The position numbers were made by a program, and so were the translations under genes. Below the pieces are notes generated by a model. The model did not search any database and was not told the origin of the DNA. It saw only the letters and a program-made list of their open reading frames with translations. 64,000 nucleotides of DNA, taken from NCBI GenBank assembly GCA_030583885.1, contig CP129480.1, positions 186,001 through 250,000 of the forward strand. Direction: 5' to 3'. This document shows, one piece after another, positions 17,854 to 26,898 of the stretch; the first letter of the stretch is position 1, and every line of letters starts with the position of its first letter. The DNA comes from Anaerolineales bacterium. Lineage in GTDB: Bacteria > Chloroflexota > Anaerolineae > Anaerolineales > Villigracilaceae.

Positions 17854-18675
17854 TTACAATGACAGAAAGGAATAAATGGAATACTTGTCACTCGGCTCAT
17901 GAATTTGTTTCATCTCACGGACAACAAAGCCCGATAAAGAAGCGAGTTTACTCATCGAATCGGGGGTAAAAATCGTGAAATGCTCGATGTAAAATTCCTC
18001 ACGCCCGACGGCATCCCCATTCCGAAGTGCACCGTCTCCATCGGGAAGTTCAATATACACAAAACCGCCCGGTGAAAGGAATGATTTTGCCTGTTTCAGC
18101 ATGCGCACGGGGTCCGGCACATGTTCAAGAACTTTATTAAGTGCAATTAAATCAAATTTCTGATCCGACAAAAAGGTGTCAAGTGTCCCCGCATGCGCGC
18201 CATCCACCCCGGCGTGAGCGAGGGCATGTTGTGCTGATAGCGGATCCGGGTCAATTGCATAACAATAAAAACCATGATCCTTCAATTCGGCGAGGAAAAC
18301 ACACAATCCGCTTCCAATATCGAGAACATGGGTATCCTGGGGCGAACGTCCATTGCGGGCATTCAATTCCATCACGCGCCGTACTCTCTGTTTGTTATCC
18401 GACTGTGCCTCCGGCAGGCTGCGAATCCTGTTGAAGGTATCCAACAACTTTAGGCTGTAGGTAGCCTGGTTGTATTCCCTGCCATAAATATCCGTTCCCA
18501 GCATGTCCTGAACATTCACATACACAGTGCAGCGGGAGCACTGGTAGACCTGCCTGTCATAGGCATCAGGGGCAATGCCAAAATCCGTTTCGCGTGCGGG
18601 CTTTTGGCGGATATCCACGATCAGTTCCAGCTGCGTGGAGCCGCACAAATAACACCTGACGTTACCTGCGCTCAT
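17854..18675 (-). CDS. Methyltransferase with N-terminal zinc cysteines
   Basis: About 273 residues. CYLCGSTQLEL followed by YQCSRCTVYV forms a four-cysteine head, and the core has HVLDIGSGLCVFLAEL, CYAIDPDPLSA and FDLIALNKVLEHVPDP. The start at 18675 is supported by GGAG 7 nt upstream; the longer frame begins in the preceding gene. It overlaps the 113-residue unknown gene by 14 bp. It belongs to the same general class as the protein at 10239-11132 but is not a close copy. Confidence 0.8.
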   Translation of the reverse strand: MSAGNVRCYLCGSTQLELIVDIRQKPARETDFGIAPDAYDRQVYQCSRCTVYVNVQDMLGTDIYGREYNQATYSLKLLDTFNRIRSLPEAQSDNKQRVRRVMELNARNGRSPQDTHVLDIGSGLCVFLAELKDHGFYCYAIDPDPLSAQHALAHAGVDGAHAGTLDTFLSDQKFDLIALNKVLEHVPDPVRMLKQAKSFLSPGGFVYIELPDGDGALRNGDAVGREEFYIEHFTIFTPDSMSKLASLSGFVVREMKQIHEPSDKYSIYSFLSL

Positions 18676-19003
18676 CCAGCCACTCCACAAGGATCATGCT
18701 TTCCCCGTCAAGATACTTAAAAAACAATTCCTGCTTATCGTACTCAACCAGCATTACAAAATAACGGCCGGACCCTGTATTTTTTGTCAGGGCAGCCTTA
18801 AATCCATTATTAATTAGGCGGCCATTCAATGACGGGGTGGCATAATAACCCCAGTTCTTACGTGCCACATCATATTCAGCCCCGCTTTCGGTCAGGAAGG
18901 TGACCTGTTCATCCGCCAACAGCTCAATACGGGCACAATCCTTCATGTTGATCGAAGAACCAGCCTTGAACTCACGCGGTGGTTCAATGATTTTGAGCTT
19001 CAT
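18662..19003 (-). CDS. Small conserved-looking protein coupled to the sugar amidotransferase, unknown function
   Basis: 113 residues beginning MKLKIIEPPREF, with no signal peptide, cysteine motif or membrane segment. It is rich in short beta-prone segments (EQVTFLTESGAEYDV, RYFVMLVEYDK). GGAG lies just before the ATG at 19003, which overlaps the amidotransferase stop as ATGA, while the 3' end overlaps the next methyltransferase gene. The tight coupling suggests a partner or accessory subunit of the amidotransferase, but nothing in the sequence gives a reaction. Confidence 0.65.
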   Translation of the reverse strand: MKLKIIEPPREFKAGSSINMKDCARIELLADEQVTFLTESGAEYDVARKNWGYYATPSLNGRLINNGFKAALTKNTGSGRYFVMLVEYDKQELFFKYLDGESMILVEWLDERR

Positions 19004-20118
19004 GTCCACTCCCAATCAGGTATAAGGAAATCCTTTATCACCCATTTACTTGTTTGTTTTTCCCAGACCGCCAAATTACGGAAATTTTCGATAATTTCAA
19101 AGAAATGTTCCACGGCAATTCCGGAGAACCTGCAAAACTTTTCGATATCAGCATGTGGGGTCTGATCGCCGGCGTTTCGGACAATGTCAATGGCCTGATC
19201 GCGGGTCAATCGTCCGTTTCGGATTTCCAGGGATAGGTTGTCAAAAAGCCTGGTAAAGCCAAACTTGTACCACTTAATAAAGTGGTGGATGGAGATGAAA
19301 TCATCATCAATGTCAGCATAATCATAATACCCGGTTTTGGGTCCGTCGGCACGCGAGCGAAATCCATGCTGATGTGCAACCTCAGCACTTTGCTTCGGAT
19401 CCCACTTGAAGTAATAACCAAGAAAGACGGCATTCACTTTTGCCTGTTCGATCTCCTCATCGGTGGGACCAAAATATGGAGTTAATTCCTTTCGGGAAAG
19501 TTCATCGGAAATCCAGTCCTGAGCAGTAGTGCCATGCGTAACACCATAGGTTCTTAACCAGCGACCATCGAGCCGAAAACCGGTAAGTTCATCTTCGGTT
19601 GTTCCATATTCAAATGCGGAATTCTCCCCCCAGACCACCAATGGAATATTAAATCGTACAGCGGTTTTTAGCGGGATACTGAACAAAGCCATGTGCATTG
19701 GAATGGCGGTCGAACCATACTTCTCCAAAGCTTTTAACATGAACTTTTTCTCCACTTTTGGGCTGACCTGGTAATCAATATGGTCAACCCCCAAATTGAT
19801 GAGATTGGCAAGATTCGCCGATCCAAGTACGGTGCGGGCGGGGGTTTTCCACGTCACTGCCAGCGGGTTCATGCCATATTCAAGGCATTTGACAACCTGC
19901 CAGGTGCTGTCCTTGCCGCCGCTGACAGGAATTATGCAGTCATATCCCTGACTGTGGGACTTGGCATTGCAAACCACCTCCCGAAAGGCGCCTTCACGCG
20001 CCGACCAATCAATATTCGGCTTTGTCTCGTGTGCCCGGCAGGCATTACACACCCCATCCCCATTGATAATGATGTTGGGTCGAGTATCCGGCAGTATGCA
20101 GCGGGTGCAGTATTTCAC
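19000..20118 (-). CDS. N-acetyl sugar amidotransferase (WbpG/PseA-like)
   Basis: A 372-residue ATP-pyrophosphatase-type amidotransferase. CTRC (residues 4-7) and CNAC (24-27) form a zinc site, and IPVSGGKDS is the PP-loop that activates the substrate with ATP. This family turns an N-acetyl group into acetamidino on nonulosonates or on diacetamido-uronates. The start is GTG with GGAGG about 10 nt before it, overlapping the asnB stop (GTGA). WbpG-type enzymes usually receive ammonia from a HisH-like partner; none is seen here, but the AsnB immediately upstream carries a glutaminase domain. Confidence 0.9.
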   Translation of the reverse strand: MKYCTRCILPDTRPNIIINGDGVCNACRAHETKPNIDWSAREGAFREVVCNAKSHSQGYDCIIPVSGGKDSTWQVVKCLEYGMNPLAVTWKTPARTVLGSANLANLINLGVDHIDYQVSPKVEKKFMLKALEKYGSTAIPMHMALFSIPLKTAVRFNIPLVVWGENSAFEYGTTEDELTGFRLDGRWLRTYGVTHGTTAQDWISDELSRKELTPYFGPTDEEIEQAKVNAVFLGYYFKWDPKQSAEVAHQHGFRSRADGPKTGYYDYADIDDDFISIHHFIKWYKFGFTRLFDNLSLEIRNGRLTRDQAIDIVRNAGDQTPHADIEKFCRFSGIAVEHFFEIIENFRNLAVWEKQTSKWVIKDFLIPDWEWT

Positions 20119-21947
20119 TTTTGAAATTCCTCCAAAAACATCTTGGTATTCAAAAAATTAAACAGGAATTTGCTTTCGCTATTAGGGAGGTTCTCCTTTG
20201 AGAGCAATGCTTCAACTTTATCCTTTTGGATATATTCAAAAACAGGACTGTCTTCAAGCAATGCCCTGCGCACTTCTTTACTCTTCACATCCAAAAACGA
20301 GAAGATGGGCGCATTAAAGCCGACTTTACGGCGATTGTCCACAATGGCATCCGGTGCAATTCCACGCATGGCGTCCCGCAAAACAGATTTGGCTTTGCCG
20401 TCCTGGATCAAATGGCGGGATGGAATGCTGTTTGCAAACTCAAACAGGTCGCGGTCCAGGAAGGGCGAACGGTTTTCAACTGAGTAATACATTGAATTTA
20501 AATCGTCCTCATGCAAAATTACAGGCACCGACTCATGGAACAACTCATTTAACATGCGATTGCGTAACAAGCTGTCAGTGTATGCCTGCTCCTCAAATGG
20601 CTCAGACCAAGTTGAGGTCAAGTACGAGGCGAAGCGGTCTGCATCCAGATAAATATGATCGCGGAATGCTTTATCTTTAATAAATAAATCAGGGTCACTC
20701 AAAAATGGATTTCGGACAATCGGCTTGATATGCTCTTCCCATGCTTTCAATGATGTTGAATGCAATGGTTTATCATTTTGAATTTCATAAAGATAAGCAA
20801 GGTGATGGTCGTAATACCCTGTGAACAGTTCATCCGCCGCCGTGCCGCTGACCGAAATACGATACCCGTGATTGTGAATGCTTTCGGCTAACATCCAATG
20901 GGCATAATAGGTAATGGTATATACGGGCGCATCATGGTAGCGGACAAGTCCGCGCAGTTTCGCCAGGAAGTCGCTTGTATCCACGTTGATGGGGGTATGG
21001 CGAATTCCCAGCTCTTTTACGGCGTGCTCCACCATATCCTGCTCTTCATAACGCGCGTCGGTATTGACGATGGTAAAGCCGTGCACATCGTACTTGAAAA
21101 CGCGTCTGGCAATGCTGATAAGCGAATTTGAATCCACGCCGCCGCTCATGCAGAACGCAAGGGGCACATCGGCGCGCAGGCGCAGCTCCACCGAGCGGAT
21201 CAAACGCTCGCGCGTCCCTGCAACCGCTTCTTCGTAGGACATGGAATCATCCTGTTCAATGAGCGGAGTCCAATACCGCCTGGCATTCTCACGGCCTTCC
21301 GCATTAATGGAAAGATACGTGCCTGCGGAAAGTTCGGTGATATCTTTAAAGAAGGCATGTCCATCCTTGTAGAGCGCCTTATAGCCGTTTACCAGATAAC
21401 GATAAAGATGGTCATGGTTGACTTCCAGTTTACGGCCAAGCAAAGCAACAATAAACTTCACTTCAGAGCCGAAATACAGTCCGCTGGAATCGCGGTATAT
21501 GTAAAGCGGTTTTTCGCCAAAGCGATCACGGCATAAAGTGAAAGAACCGTCTTTTTCATCGTACAGTGCAAAAGCCCACATGCCTTCACATCTATCAAGT
21601 ATAGACCAACCCTGGTGATGAATTGCCTTAAGAACCACCTCGGTATCCGATTCGGTGCGGAAGGAGACATTCTTCGCAGTTAATTCCTCACGGCGTTCGA
21701 GATAGTTATACATCTCGCCATTAAAGATGATCCATTTGTCTTCCGCATGAAATGGCTGGCTGGCGCGCTCATCAAGGTCGATGATGGCAAGGCGCGTGAA
21801 CAACATGGTCGCCTTGCGTCCCGCACCATTGGTGAATTGACGATAGGCGGCTTGATCCGGTCCGCGCTGCCCCATCAGGCCAAGGCAGGACTGGATGTTC
21901 CCAGAATGAATCGTTTTCGTGCCAAAATAACCGGCAATGCCGCACAT
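20115..21947 (-). CDS. asnB: Asparagine synthase (glutamine-hydrolysing)
   Basis: A 610-residue two-domain enzyme. MCGIAGYFG gives the N-terminal nucleophile Cys2 of the glutaminase (residues 1 to about 190) and FCMSGGVDSNS the PP-loop of the synthetase domain. Full length matches AsnB. In surface glycan operons AsnB homologues often amidate sugar acids or supply nitrogen rather than make asparagine. Coupling to the N-acetyl sugar amidotransferase downstream fits such a role, though this is inference. Confidence 0.9.
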   Translation of the reverse strand: MCGIAGYFGTKTIHSGNIQSCLGLMGQRGPDQAAYRQFTNGAGRKATMLFTRLAIIDLDERASQPFHAEDKWIIFNGEMYNYLERREELTAKNVSFRTESDTEVVLKAIHHQGWSILDRCEGMWAFALYDEKDGSFTLCRDRFGEKPLYIYRDSSGLYFGSEVKFIVALLGRKLEVNHDHLYRYLVNGYKALYKDGHAFFKDITELSAGTYLSINAEGRENARRYWTPLIEQDDSMSYEEAVAGTRERLIRSVELRLRADVPLAFCMSGGVDSNSLISIARRVFKYDVHGFTIVNTDARYEEQDMVEHAVKELGIRHTPINVDTSDFLAKLRGLVRYHDAPVYTITYYAHWMLAESIHNHGYRISVSGTAADELFTGYYDHHLAYLYEIQNDKPLHSTSLKAWEEHIKPIVRNPFLSDPDLFIKDKAFRDHIYLDADRFASYLTSTWSEPFEEQAYTDSLLRNRMLNELFHESVPVILHEDDLNSMYYSVENRSPFLDRDLFEFANSIPSRHLIQDGKAKSVLRDAMRGIAPDAIVDNRRKVGFNAPIFSFLDVKSKEVRRALLEDSPVFEYIQKDKVEALLSKENLPNSESKFLFNFLNTKMFLEEFQK

Positions 21948-21953
21948 TCTTGT

Positions 21954-22964
21954 TTACTCCACATGCTCTTTCAAGAAAATATCGTGTCGTTTCAATGATG
22001 TTTTTAATTTTTTGCCGATCAAAGATGAAATTTCAGCAGGCGGCAATCCATTCCGTGGACGAATACAATCAAGATCTGATTCAACCAAGATGACTCCTGC
22101 GGATAAATCTTTTGCCGCGACGATACTGCGCCTCGCTGCTTCGCCCATGCCTGCTTCTGCTGTGGAAATATCCTTCTCGCCTGAGCCAAGCATGGCATCG
22201 TATTGATGCATCACGTCCGCAAGGCGGCGCATGTCAGCCGGGTCTGCCGAAAGAGCATGATCACGGAAGGAAGTGCGGGTTTTATCAAGCGTAAAATGCT
22301 TTTCGATGATCCGCGCTCCCAGACCCAAAGAAGCGACTGCGCTTTCAATTCCCAGTGTATGGTCGGAATAACCGACTGTGAGATTAAAAGTCTCCCGTAA
22401 AGTTTGGATGACTTTTAAGTTCGCGTCCGTTAAAGATGCAGGATACAAACTGACACAGTGAAGCAGCGCCAAATGATCAACGAGCGGGCCTGACTTAAGA
22501 GAAGAAGCGATAACATCCACCGATGTTCTTATCTCAGCCAATGTACTCATACCCGTTGAAAGAATGATCGGCTTGCCAAGCCCTGCGGCCTTGACGAGTA
22601 ATGGATGAAAATCCAAATCACCCGATGCGATTTTAATCCCATCAAGCAATGGATTAATCGCTTCGAGTGAATCCACATCAAATGCAGATGCCATGAACAA
22701 TGCGCCTTTTGCGTGAGCAATCTTTGCCATCTCTTCAAATGTTTGCACAGGCAAACGAAAGCGCGTGAGTTGTTCAATGCGCTGGGTTTGGCTGATGTTT
22801 ACCAAACGTTCAGGATCAATGATTTGAACTTTAACAACATCCGCGCCCGATTCAATAGCGGCATGTGCCAACTCAATTGCCAGCCTTGAATCTCCTTCGT
22901 GGTTGTTTCCAATTTCAGCGATCAAGATTCTTTCGCGGGTTAAATCGCGATTGCCTATCTTCAT
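21954..22964 (-). CDS. NeuB/LegI/PseI-type nonulosonate synthase
   Basis: A 336-residue protein of the sialic acid synthase family, which condenses phosphoenolpyruvate with a six-carbon amino sugar to a nine-carbon keto acid. ILIAEIGNNHEGDSRLA is the N-terminal TIM-barrel signature, GSGEKDIS and RRSIVAAKDLSAG lead into the C-terminal SAF antifreeze-like domain (about residues 275-330). Which product (neuraminic, legionaminic or pseudaminic type) cannot be told by eye. The surrounding aminotransferase, acetyltransferase and amidotransferase favour a diamino form. Confidence 0.9.
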   Translation of the reverse strand: MKIGNRDLTRERILIAEIGNNHEGDSRLAIELAHAAIESGADVVKVQIIDPERLVNISQTQRIEQLTRFRLPVQTFEEMAKIAHAKGALFMASAFDVDSLEAINPLLDGIKIASGDLDFHPLLVKAAGLGKPIILSTGMSTLAEIRTSVDVIASSLKSGPLVDHLALLHCVSLYPASLTDANLKVIQTLRETFNLTVGYSDHTLGIESAVASLGLGARIIEKHFTLDKTRTSFRDHALSADPADMRRLADVMHQYDAMLGSGEKDISTAEAGMGEAARRSIVAAKDLSAGVILVESDLDCIRPRNGLPPAEISSLIGKKLKTSLKRHDIFLKEHVE

Positions 22965-23690
22965 TTAAATTACCTTGCCTTCATTTACATGGGCGTGCAA
23001 AACAAAGGTTGAATTTGAAATTTTGTAACCACAAGTTTGATACAAACGCATGGATGGAATGTTTGCAATTTGCGTGCCAACCAATAAGCGGGAATATTTT
23101 CCCGCAGCATCGTTGATATGAAATTGAACCAGCCTTTTGCCAATGCCTTGTGCTTGCATATTTTTATCAACACCAATCAAGTCAATCACGCCAATTTTTT
23201 CGTTTGTAACGAGTATTGCCAAAAAACCTACAGGCTTGCCGTTTATTTCAGCCACTAAAAGTCTTTCGCCTCGTTGCTTACGGATGTAGTTCGCAATCCA
23301 CTCTCGTTTGATCTTGTCTGCCAGTTCTTTTGAAACTTGAGGGTCAAGGTGAAAACGAGAATAGATAAATGAACTTTCAGCAATTTTCAATACATCTGTT
23401 TCATCTTCTGGCTTCACATCACGAATAATGATAGTTTCATTCGATGAAATATCTTGCGGCTGACGTTCAAAGGCCACATTGACATCAATCACGCGAAACC
23501 CGGCCGTTGTCAGCGCGCCAACCTGTGCAACAGATGTGACCGGCACCTTGGCATAATAGAAAGCACGGCGCGGAAGCAAACCCTCTGAAAAAACGCTCCC
23601 TGGCTCAAGGGTTTCGTCTTTGTCAAGACTGCCTCTGAAGACCTCACAGCCAAAGAGGCCGCCAAGCCACGTGTCTAAATCAAATCTCAT
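22965..23690 (-). CDS. GNAT acetyltransferase, WecD-like
   Basis: A 241-residue GNAT protein. The first half has VIDVNVAFER, similar to the N-terminal part of dTDP-fucosamine acetyltransferase WecD. The second half is a standard GNAT core with GVIDLIGVDKNMQAQGIGKR, where Q-x-x-G-I-G binds acetyl-CoA. It would acetylate the amino group added by the DegT aminotransferase two genes upstream, the normal order of steps. Start overlaps the upstream stop by 4 bp and its end abuts the synthase gene. Confidence 0.85.
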   Translation of the reverse strand: MRFDLDTWLGGLFGCEVFRGSLDKDETLEPGSVFSEGLLPRRAFYYAKVPVTSVAQVGALTTAGFRVIDVNVAFERQPQDISSNETIIIRDVKPEDETDVLKIAESSFIYSRFHLDPQVSKELADKIKREWIANYIRKQRGERLLVAEINGKPVGFLAILVTNEKIGVIDLIGVDKNMQAQGIGKRLVQFHINDAAGKYSRLLVGTQIANIPSMRLYQTCGYKISNSTFVLHAHVNEGKVI

Positions 23691-24745
23691 CCACTGACCT
23701 TGATATCCATCCAGAACTTGCCGCTGGGGTCAAGTTCTTTGTACCATTTAATATATTTTGGAAAGCCAATGTCAATTGGATGAGTTGGTTTGTAGCCAAT
23801 CAAATCATCCAATTTCTTAACGCTTAATGTGCCGCGAAAAGGCATAAGATTATCACGTTGGACAAATTCCACAGGCGCTTCGGGGAAGTGTTCTTTGATG
23901 ATGCCAACCAAGTCGTTGATCGAGCGGGATTTTCCGTAGGTCATATTAAAAATCTGATTGCGTGACTTTGGGTGTTGAATCACTTTTTCAATCCCATTGG
24001 TGAGGTCTTCAATATAAGTGAAATCCAGTTTTTCACCGCCATCGCCGTCGATCTTCAAAACTCCGCCTTTCATGGCACTTTCGATGAAGATCTGTCCCAC
24101 ACGGCGGCTGACGCAGCGAGGTCCATACAAAGCAGAAGGGCGAATGATCGTATATGGTAAATCGAAAACTTGTTGATAGGCAATCACCATTTTTTCGCCA
24201 GCCACCTTCAAGGCGCCGTAAATACCGATCGGGTCAAGCGGATGAGTTTCTTCCACTTCTTCGGTAAGGAAGTTCCCATAGACCATGCTGGAGGAGAGGA
24301 AAATAAAATGTTCCACCTGCCCACGGGCATTATCAAGTGCGTTTTCCAAGGTACGCAGGCTGTGATCGAATGTACTATAAGGGTCTTTGTTGGACTTGCC
24401 TGCATGGGAAATCGCCGCGAGGTGAATGATGACCTGCGGTTTAATCTTATCCAGCGTATGCGAAAGCCCATGATAATCACGCGCGTCCTGCACATGCAGG
24501 GGAATGCCTGCTTCACGCAGCAATTCAAGCCGCTGGTTGATCACTTTTACATACAGGTCGCGGTTGGGGTTATCAGCAGCGTCTGATGATGCAAAAGATA
24601 AAAGATTGTTAACCTGCAAGCCGTCAATGATATCAACCTGTGCGCCTTTTTGTTTTAACGCCAGCGCAAGGTTGTGCCCGATAAAGCCCGCGCCGCCGAT
24701 GATGGCAATGCGCCTGTCTTCCAATGGAATCAATTCGGTCTTCAT
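23687..24745 (-). CDS. Extended SDR, LegB/epimerase-like
   Basis: 352 residues with GGAGFIGHN near residue 17, HLAAISHAGKS, LSSSMVYGN and YGALK (YxxxK), plus LDFTYIEDLTNG in the substrate half. It lies between the aminotransferase and acetyltransferase genes, the place expected for the 4,6-dehydratase or epimerase that makes the keto-sugar for transamination. No membrane segments, so it is not the PglF type. The exact reaction remains open. Confidence 0.8.
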   Translation of the reverse strand: MKTELIPLEDRRIAIIGGAGFIGHNLALALKQKGAQVDIIDGLQVNNLLSFASSDAADNPNRDLYVKVINQRLELLREAGIPLHVQDARDYHGLSHTLDKIKPQVIIHLAAISHAGKSNKDPYSTFDHSLRTLENALDNARGQVEHFIFLSSSMVYGNFLTEEVEETHPLDPIGIYGALKVAGEKMVIAYQQVFDLPYTIIRPSALYGPRCVSRRVGQIFIESAMKGGVLKIDGDGGEKLDFTYIEDLTNGIEKVIQHPKSRNQIFNMTYGKSRSINDLVGIIKEHFPEAPVEFVQRDNLMPFRGTLSVKKLDDLIGYKPTHPIDIGFPKYIKWYKELDPSGKFWMDIKVSG

Positions 24746-25897
24746 TTAATGTAGCTCCTTCAAAACAGAAGAAAATGTTTCGGCAATGTATCTCATGTCG
24801 TCCGTAGTCAGATGCACACCCACAGGTAAAGCAATGGATTGGTCGCTGATTCTTTCCGCTTGTGCAAAGTCTGCGGCATTGTAACCGTATTTATTTTGAT
24901 AATACGACATGCGCGGCACAGGTTGTGGATAGTACACGCTTGTGCCGACCCCTGCGGCATTTAATTTCTTCACAATCTCGATGCGTTTTGCATCCAACGG
25001 TTTTTCAAGCACAAGGCTCAAACAATAAAAACTGGAAAGCGCATCCTTGCTTTGCGAGTCTAAAATAGAAATACCGGATATTTTGGAAAGCCCGGATTTC
25101 AACGCGTTGAAATTCGCTTCACGCCTTTCGCGAATCACACCCATACGTTTTAATTGTTGACGACCGATGGAAGCGTTGATATCACTCATGCGATAGTTCA
25201 AACCAAGCCCCAGCGTATCGTACATGCCGGGGATGGAGCGTTCGGAAAACGTTTTATCCACATAAAAACCGCGAATTTTTGAAACTCGCGCCGCAACCTC
25301 TTTATGTTTGGTGACAAACATGCCTCCATCACCAGTGGTAATATGTTTGACGGGGTAAAACGAATAACAGCCTGTGTCACCGATCAAACCGACATGCGTA
25401 CCTTTATAACGCGAACCAATGGCCAGGGCACAATCTTCAATCACTTTCAAACCATGTTTATCAGCAACCTTCATGATTGCATCCATATCACACGGCACGC
25501 CAAGAAAATGCACCATGCTGATGGCTTTGGTTTTTTTTGTGATTAGACTTTCCAATTTGGACGCATCAATATTGCCCGTTCCTGGTTCACAATCTAAAAA
25601 TACAGGTTTCGCCCCAACCATTTCCACGGCATGAGCCGTTGCCACATGTGTCTCAGCAGGTACGATCACTTCATCGCCTGCACCGATCCCCATTTCAAGA
25701 TAACTCAAGTGCAACGCCGCCATGCCGGAACTAACCGATACGCAATATCCGCCGCCCATGTATTTTGCGAATTCCTCTTCAAAGGCCTTGCTCTGCGGAC
25801 CATGCGTCAGCACATCGCCGGAAAGCACTTCGAGCACCGCTTGTTTTTCCTCATCGCCAATCCAGGGTTTTCCGAAAGGAAGGTTTCGAGTTGTCAT
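24746..25897 (-). CDS. DegT/DnrJ/EryC1/StrS sugar aminotransferase
   Basis: A 383-residue PLP-dependent enzyme that adds an amino group to a keto nucleotide sugar. VSVSSGMAALHL binds the cofactor phosphate, VIEDCALAIGS provides the ring-stacking aspartate, and Lys184 in YPVKHITTGDGG is the Schiff-base lysine. It overlaps the oxidoreductase gene upstream (ATGA) and abuts the SDR downstream, giving an oxidise/dehydrate, transaminate, acetylate series with its neighbours. It differs clearly from the WbpE copy at 27625-28722. Confidence 0.9.
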   Translation of the reverse strand: MTTRNLPFGKPWIGDEEKQAVLEVLSGDVLTHGPQSKAFEEEFAKYMGGGYCVSVSSGMAALHLSYLEMGIGAGDEVIVPAETHVATAHAVEMVGAKPVFLDCEPGTGNIDASKLESLITKKTKAISMVHFLGVPCDMDAIMKVADKHGLKVIEDCALAIGSRYKGTHVGLIGDTGCYSFYPVKHITTGDGGMFVTKHKEVAARVSKIRGFYVDKTFSERSIPGMYDTLGLGLNYRMSDINASIGRQQLKRMGVIRERREANFNALKSGLSKISGISILDSQSKDALSSFYCLSLVLEKPLDAKRIEIVKKLNAAGVGTSVYYPQPVPRMSYYQNKYGYNAADFAQAERISDQSIALPVGVHLTTDDMRYIAETFSSVLKELH

Positions 25898-26898
25898 AGA
25901 TAATCAATTGTCTCCAATCTTTTTGTGATCAAAGCGCGGTCACAAGCAGCGCTTATGCTTATTCCGTCAAATACAACCTGTGTCTGTTCGCGAATATCCC
26001 TATCGTCCAATACCGCCGAAATAAAATCGGGGATCAGGTCACCTTTATCAGCAGGCAGGGTTGGCATACTTAACATCTCTGCTTTTTGATCTTCATCACG
26101 ATTCCAATGTACACGCGCGCCCATATCATCATAAATAAACGTGCCTTTGGTACCAAACACACGCACCACATGCTGATGCCGATGCACGCTTCCAAAGTTG
26201 GCCGTAATGTGCGCCACCAAACCGGATTCCATCTGCATGATGGATTCTACAAAATCGTTATACCGAAACTTCGTGCCCTCGGTTGAAATACGATTGCCCA
26301 TCGAAAAAACAGTTTGCGGGCGTTCGTTAATTAACCACAACATCAAATCAATCAAATGCACGCCGCCGCCCTCCATCACAGAATAATTTTCAACCGCATT
26401 GCGCCAGCCGTCTGTTATTTTATGTAAACGTCCGTATAAATACTCACCGTCAAATGAATAGATTTTTCCAAGCTCACCCGTTTGTATTCTATCTTTCAAC
26501 CATTGATACACAGGCGTCGCTCGCAAAATTAAATTTGAAGCAAGCTTCAACCTTCCATTTTGCACCGACCAAATTTGTTGAATTTTCTTCAACTGTTCGA
26601 CGGTTTGACACATCGGTTTTTCCACGAACACATGTTTGCCGGCAATTAATGCCTGGATAACCTGACTCGCATGATCATCATCAAACGAGGCGATGGAAAC
26701 AATTTTTACAGTTTCATCACTCACAATCGCCTGATAGTCTGACGCGGCACCTGCTCCTGTTTCCTCAGCCAGATTCTTCGCCTTTACATGATTATGATCC
26801 AACACCCAGCGGATTTCACAACGAGAATCTTTTTGATATGCCCGTAAATGCTTTTCACCGATACCCAACCCAACAACGGCCACACCCAGCCTCTTCAT
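25894..26898 (-). CDS. Gfo/Idh/MocA-family oxidoreductase
   Basis: A 334-residue protein with VAVVGLGIGEKHLRAY as the NAD-binding start, VFVEKPMCQ as the EKP motif and MEGGGVHLIDLMLWLI in the substrate domain. It is the second gene of the nonulosonate operon, after the SpsF-like transferase. Relatives (for example PtmA-like and WbpB-like enzymes) oxidise a hydroxyl of a nucleotide-linked sugar. Overlaps of 4 bp on both sides. Confidence 0.85.
   Translation of the reverse strand: MKRLGVAVVGLGIGEKHLRAYQKDSRCEIRWVLDHNHVKAKNLAEETGAGAASDYQAIVSDETVKIVSIASFDDDHASQVIQALIAGKHVFVEKPMCQTVEQLKKIQQIWSVQNGRLKLASNLILRATPVYQWLKDRIQTGELGKIYSFDGEYLYGRLHKITDGWRNAVENYSVMEGGGVHLIDLMLWLINERPQTVFSMGNRISTEGTKFRYNDFVESIMQMESGLVAHITANFGSVHRHQHVVRVFGTKGTFIYDDMGARVHWNRDEDQKAEMLSMPTLPADKGDLIPDFISAVLDDRDIREQTQVVFDGISISAACDRALITKRLETIDYL

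Noticed and set aside
25894..26898. Second WbpB
   Set aside because: It is in the same broad oxidoreductase family but lacks the YIAPRHLRAI and RFDRHLEKL signatures present in the gene at 29307-30248.
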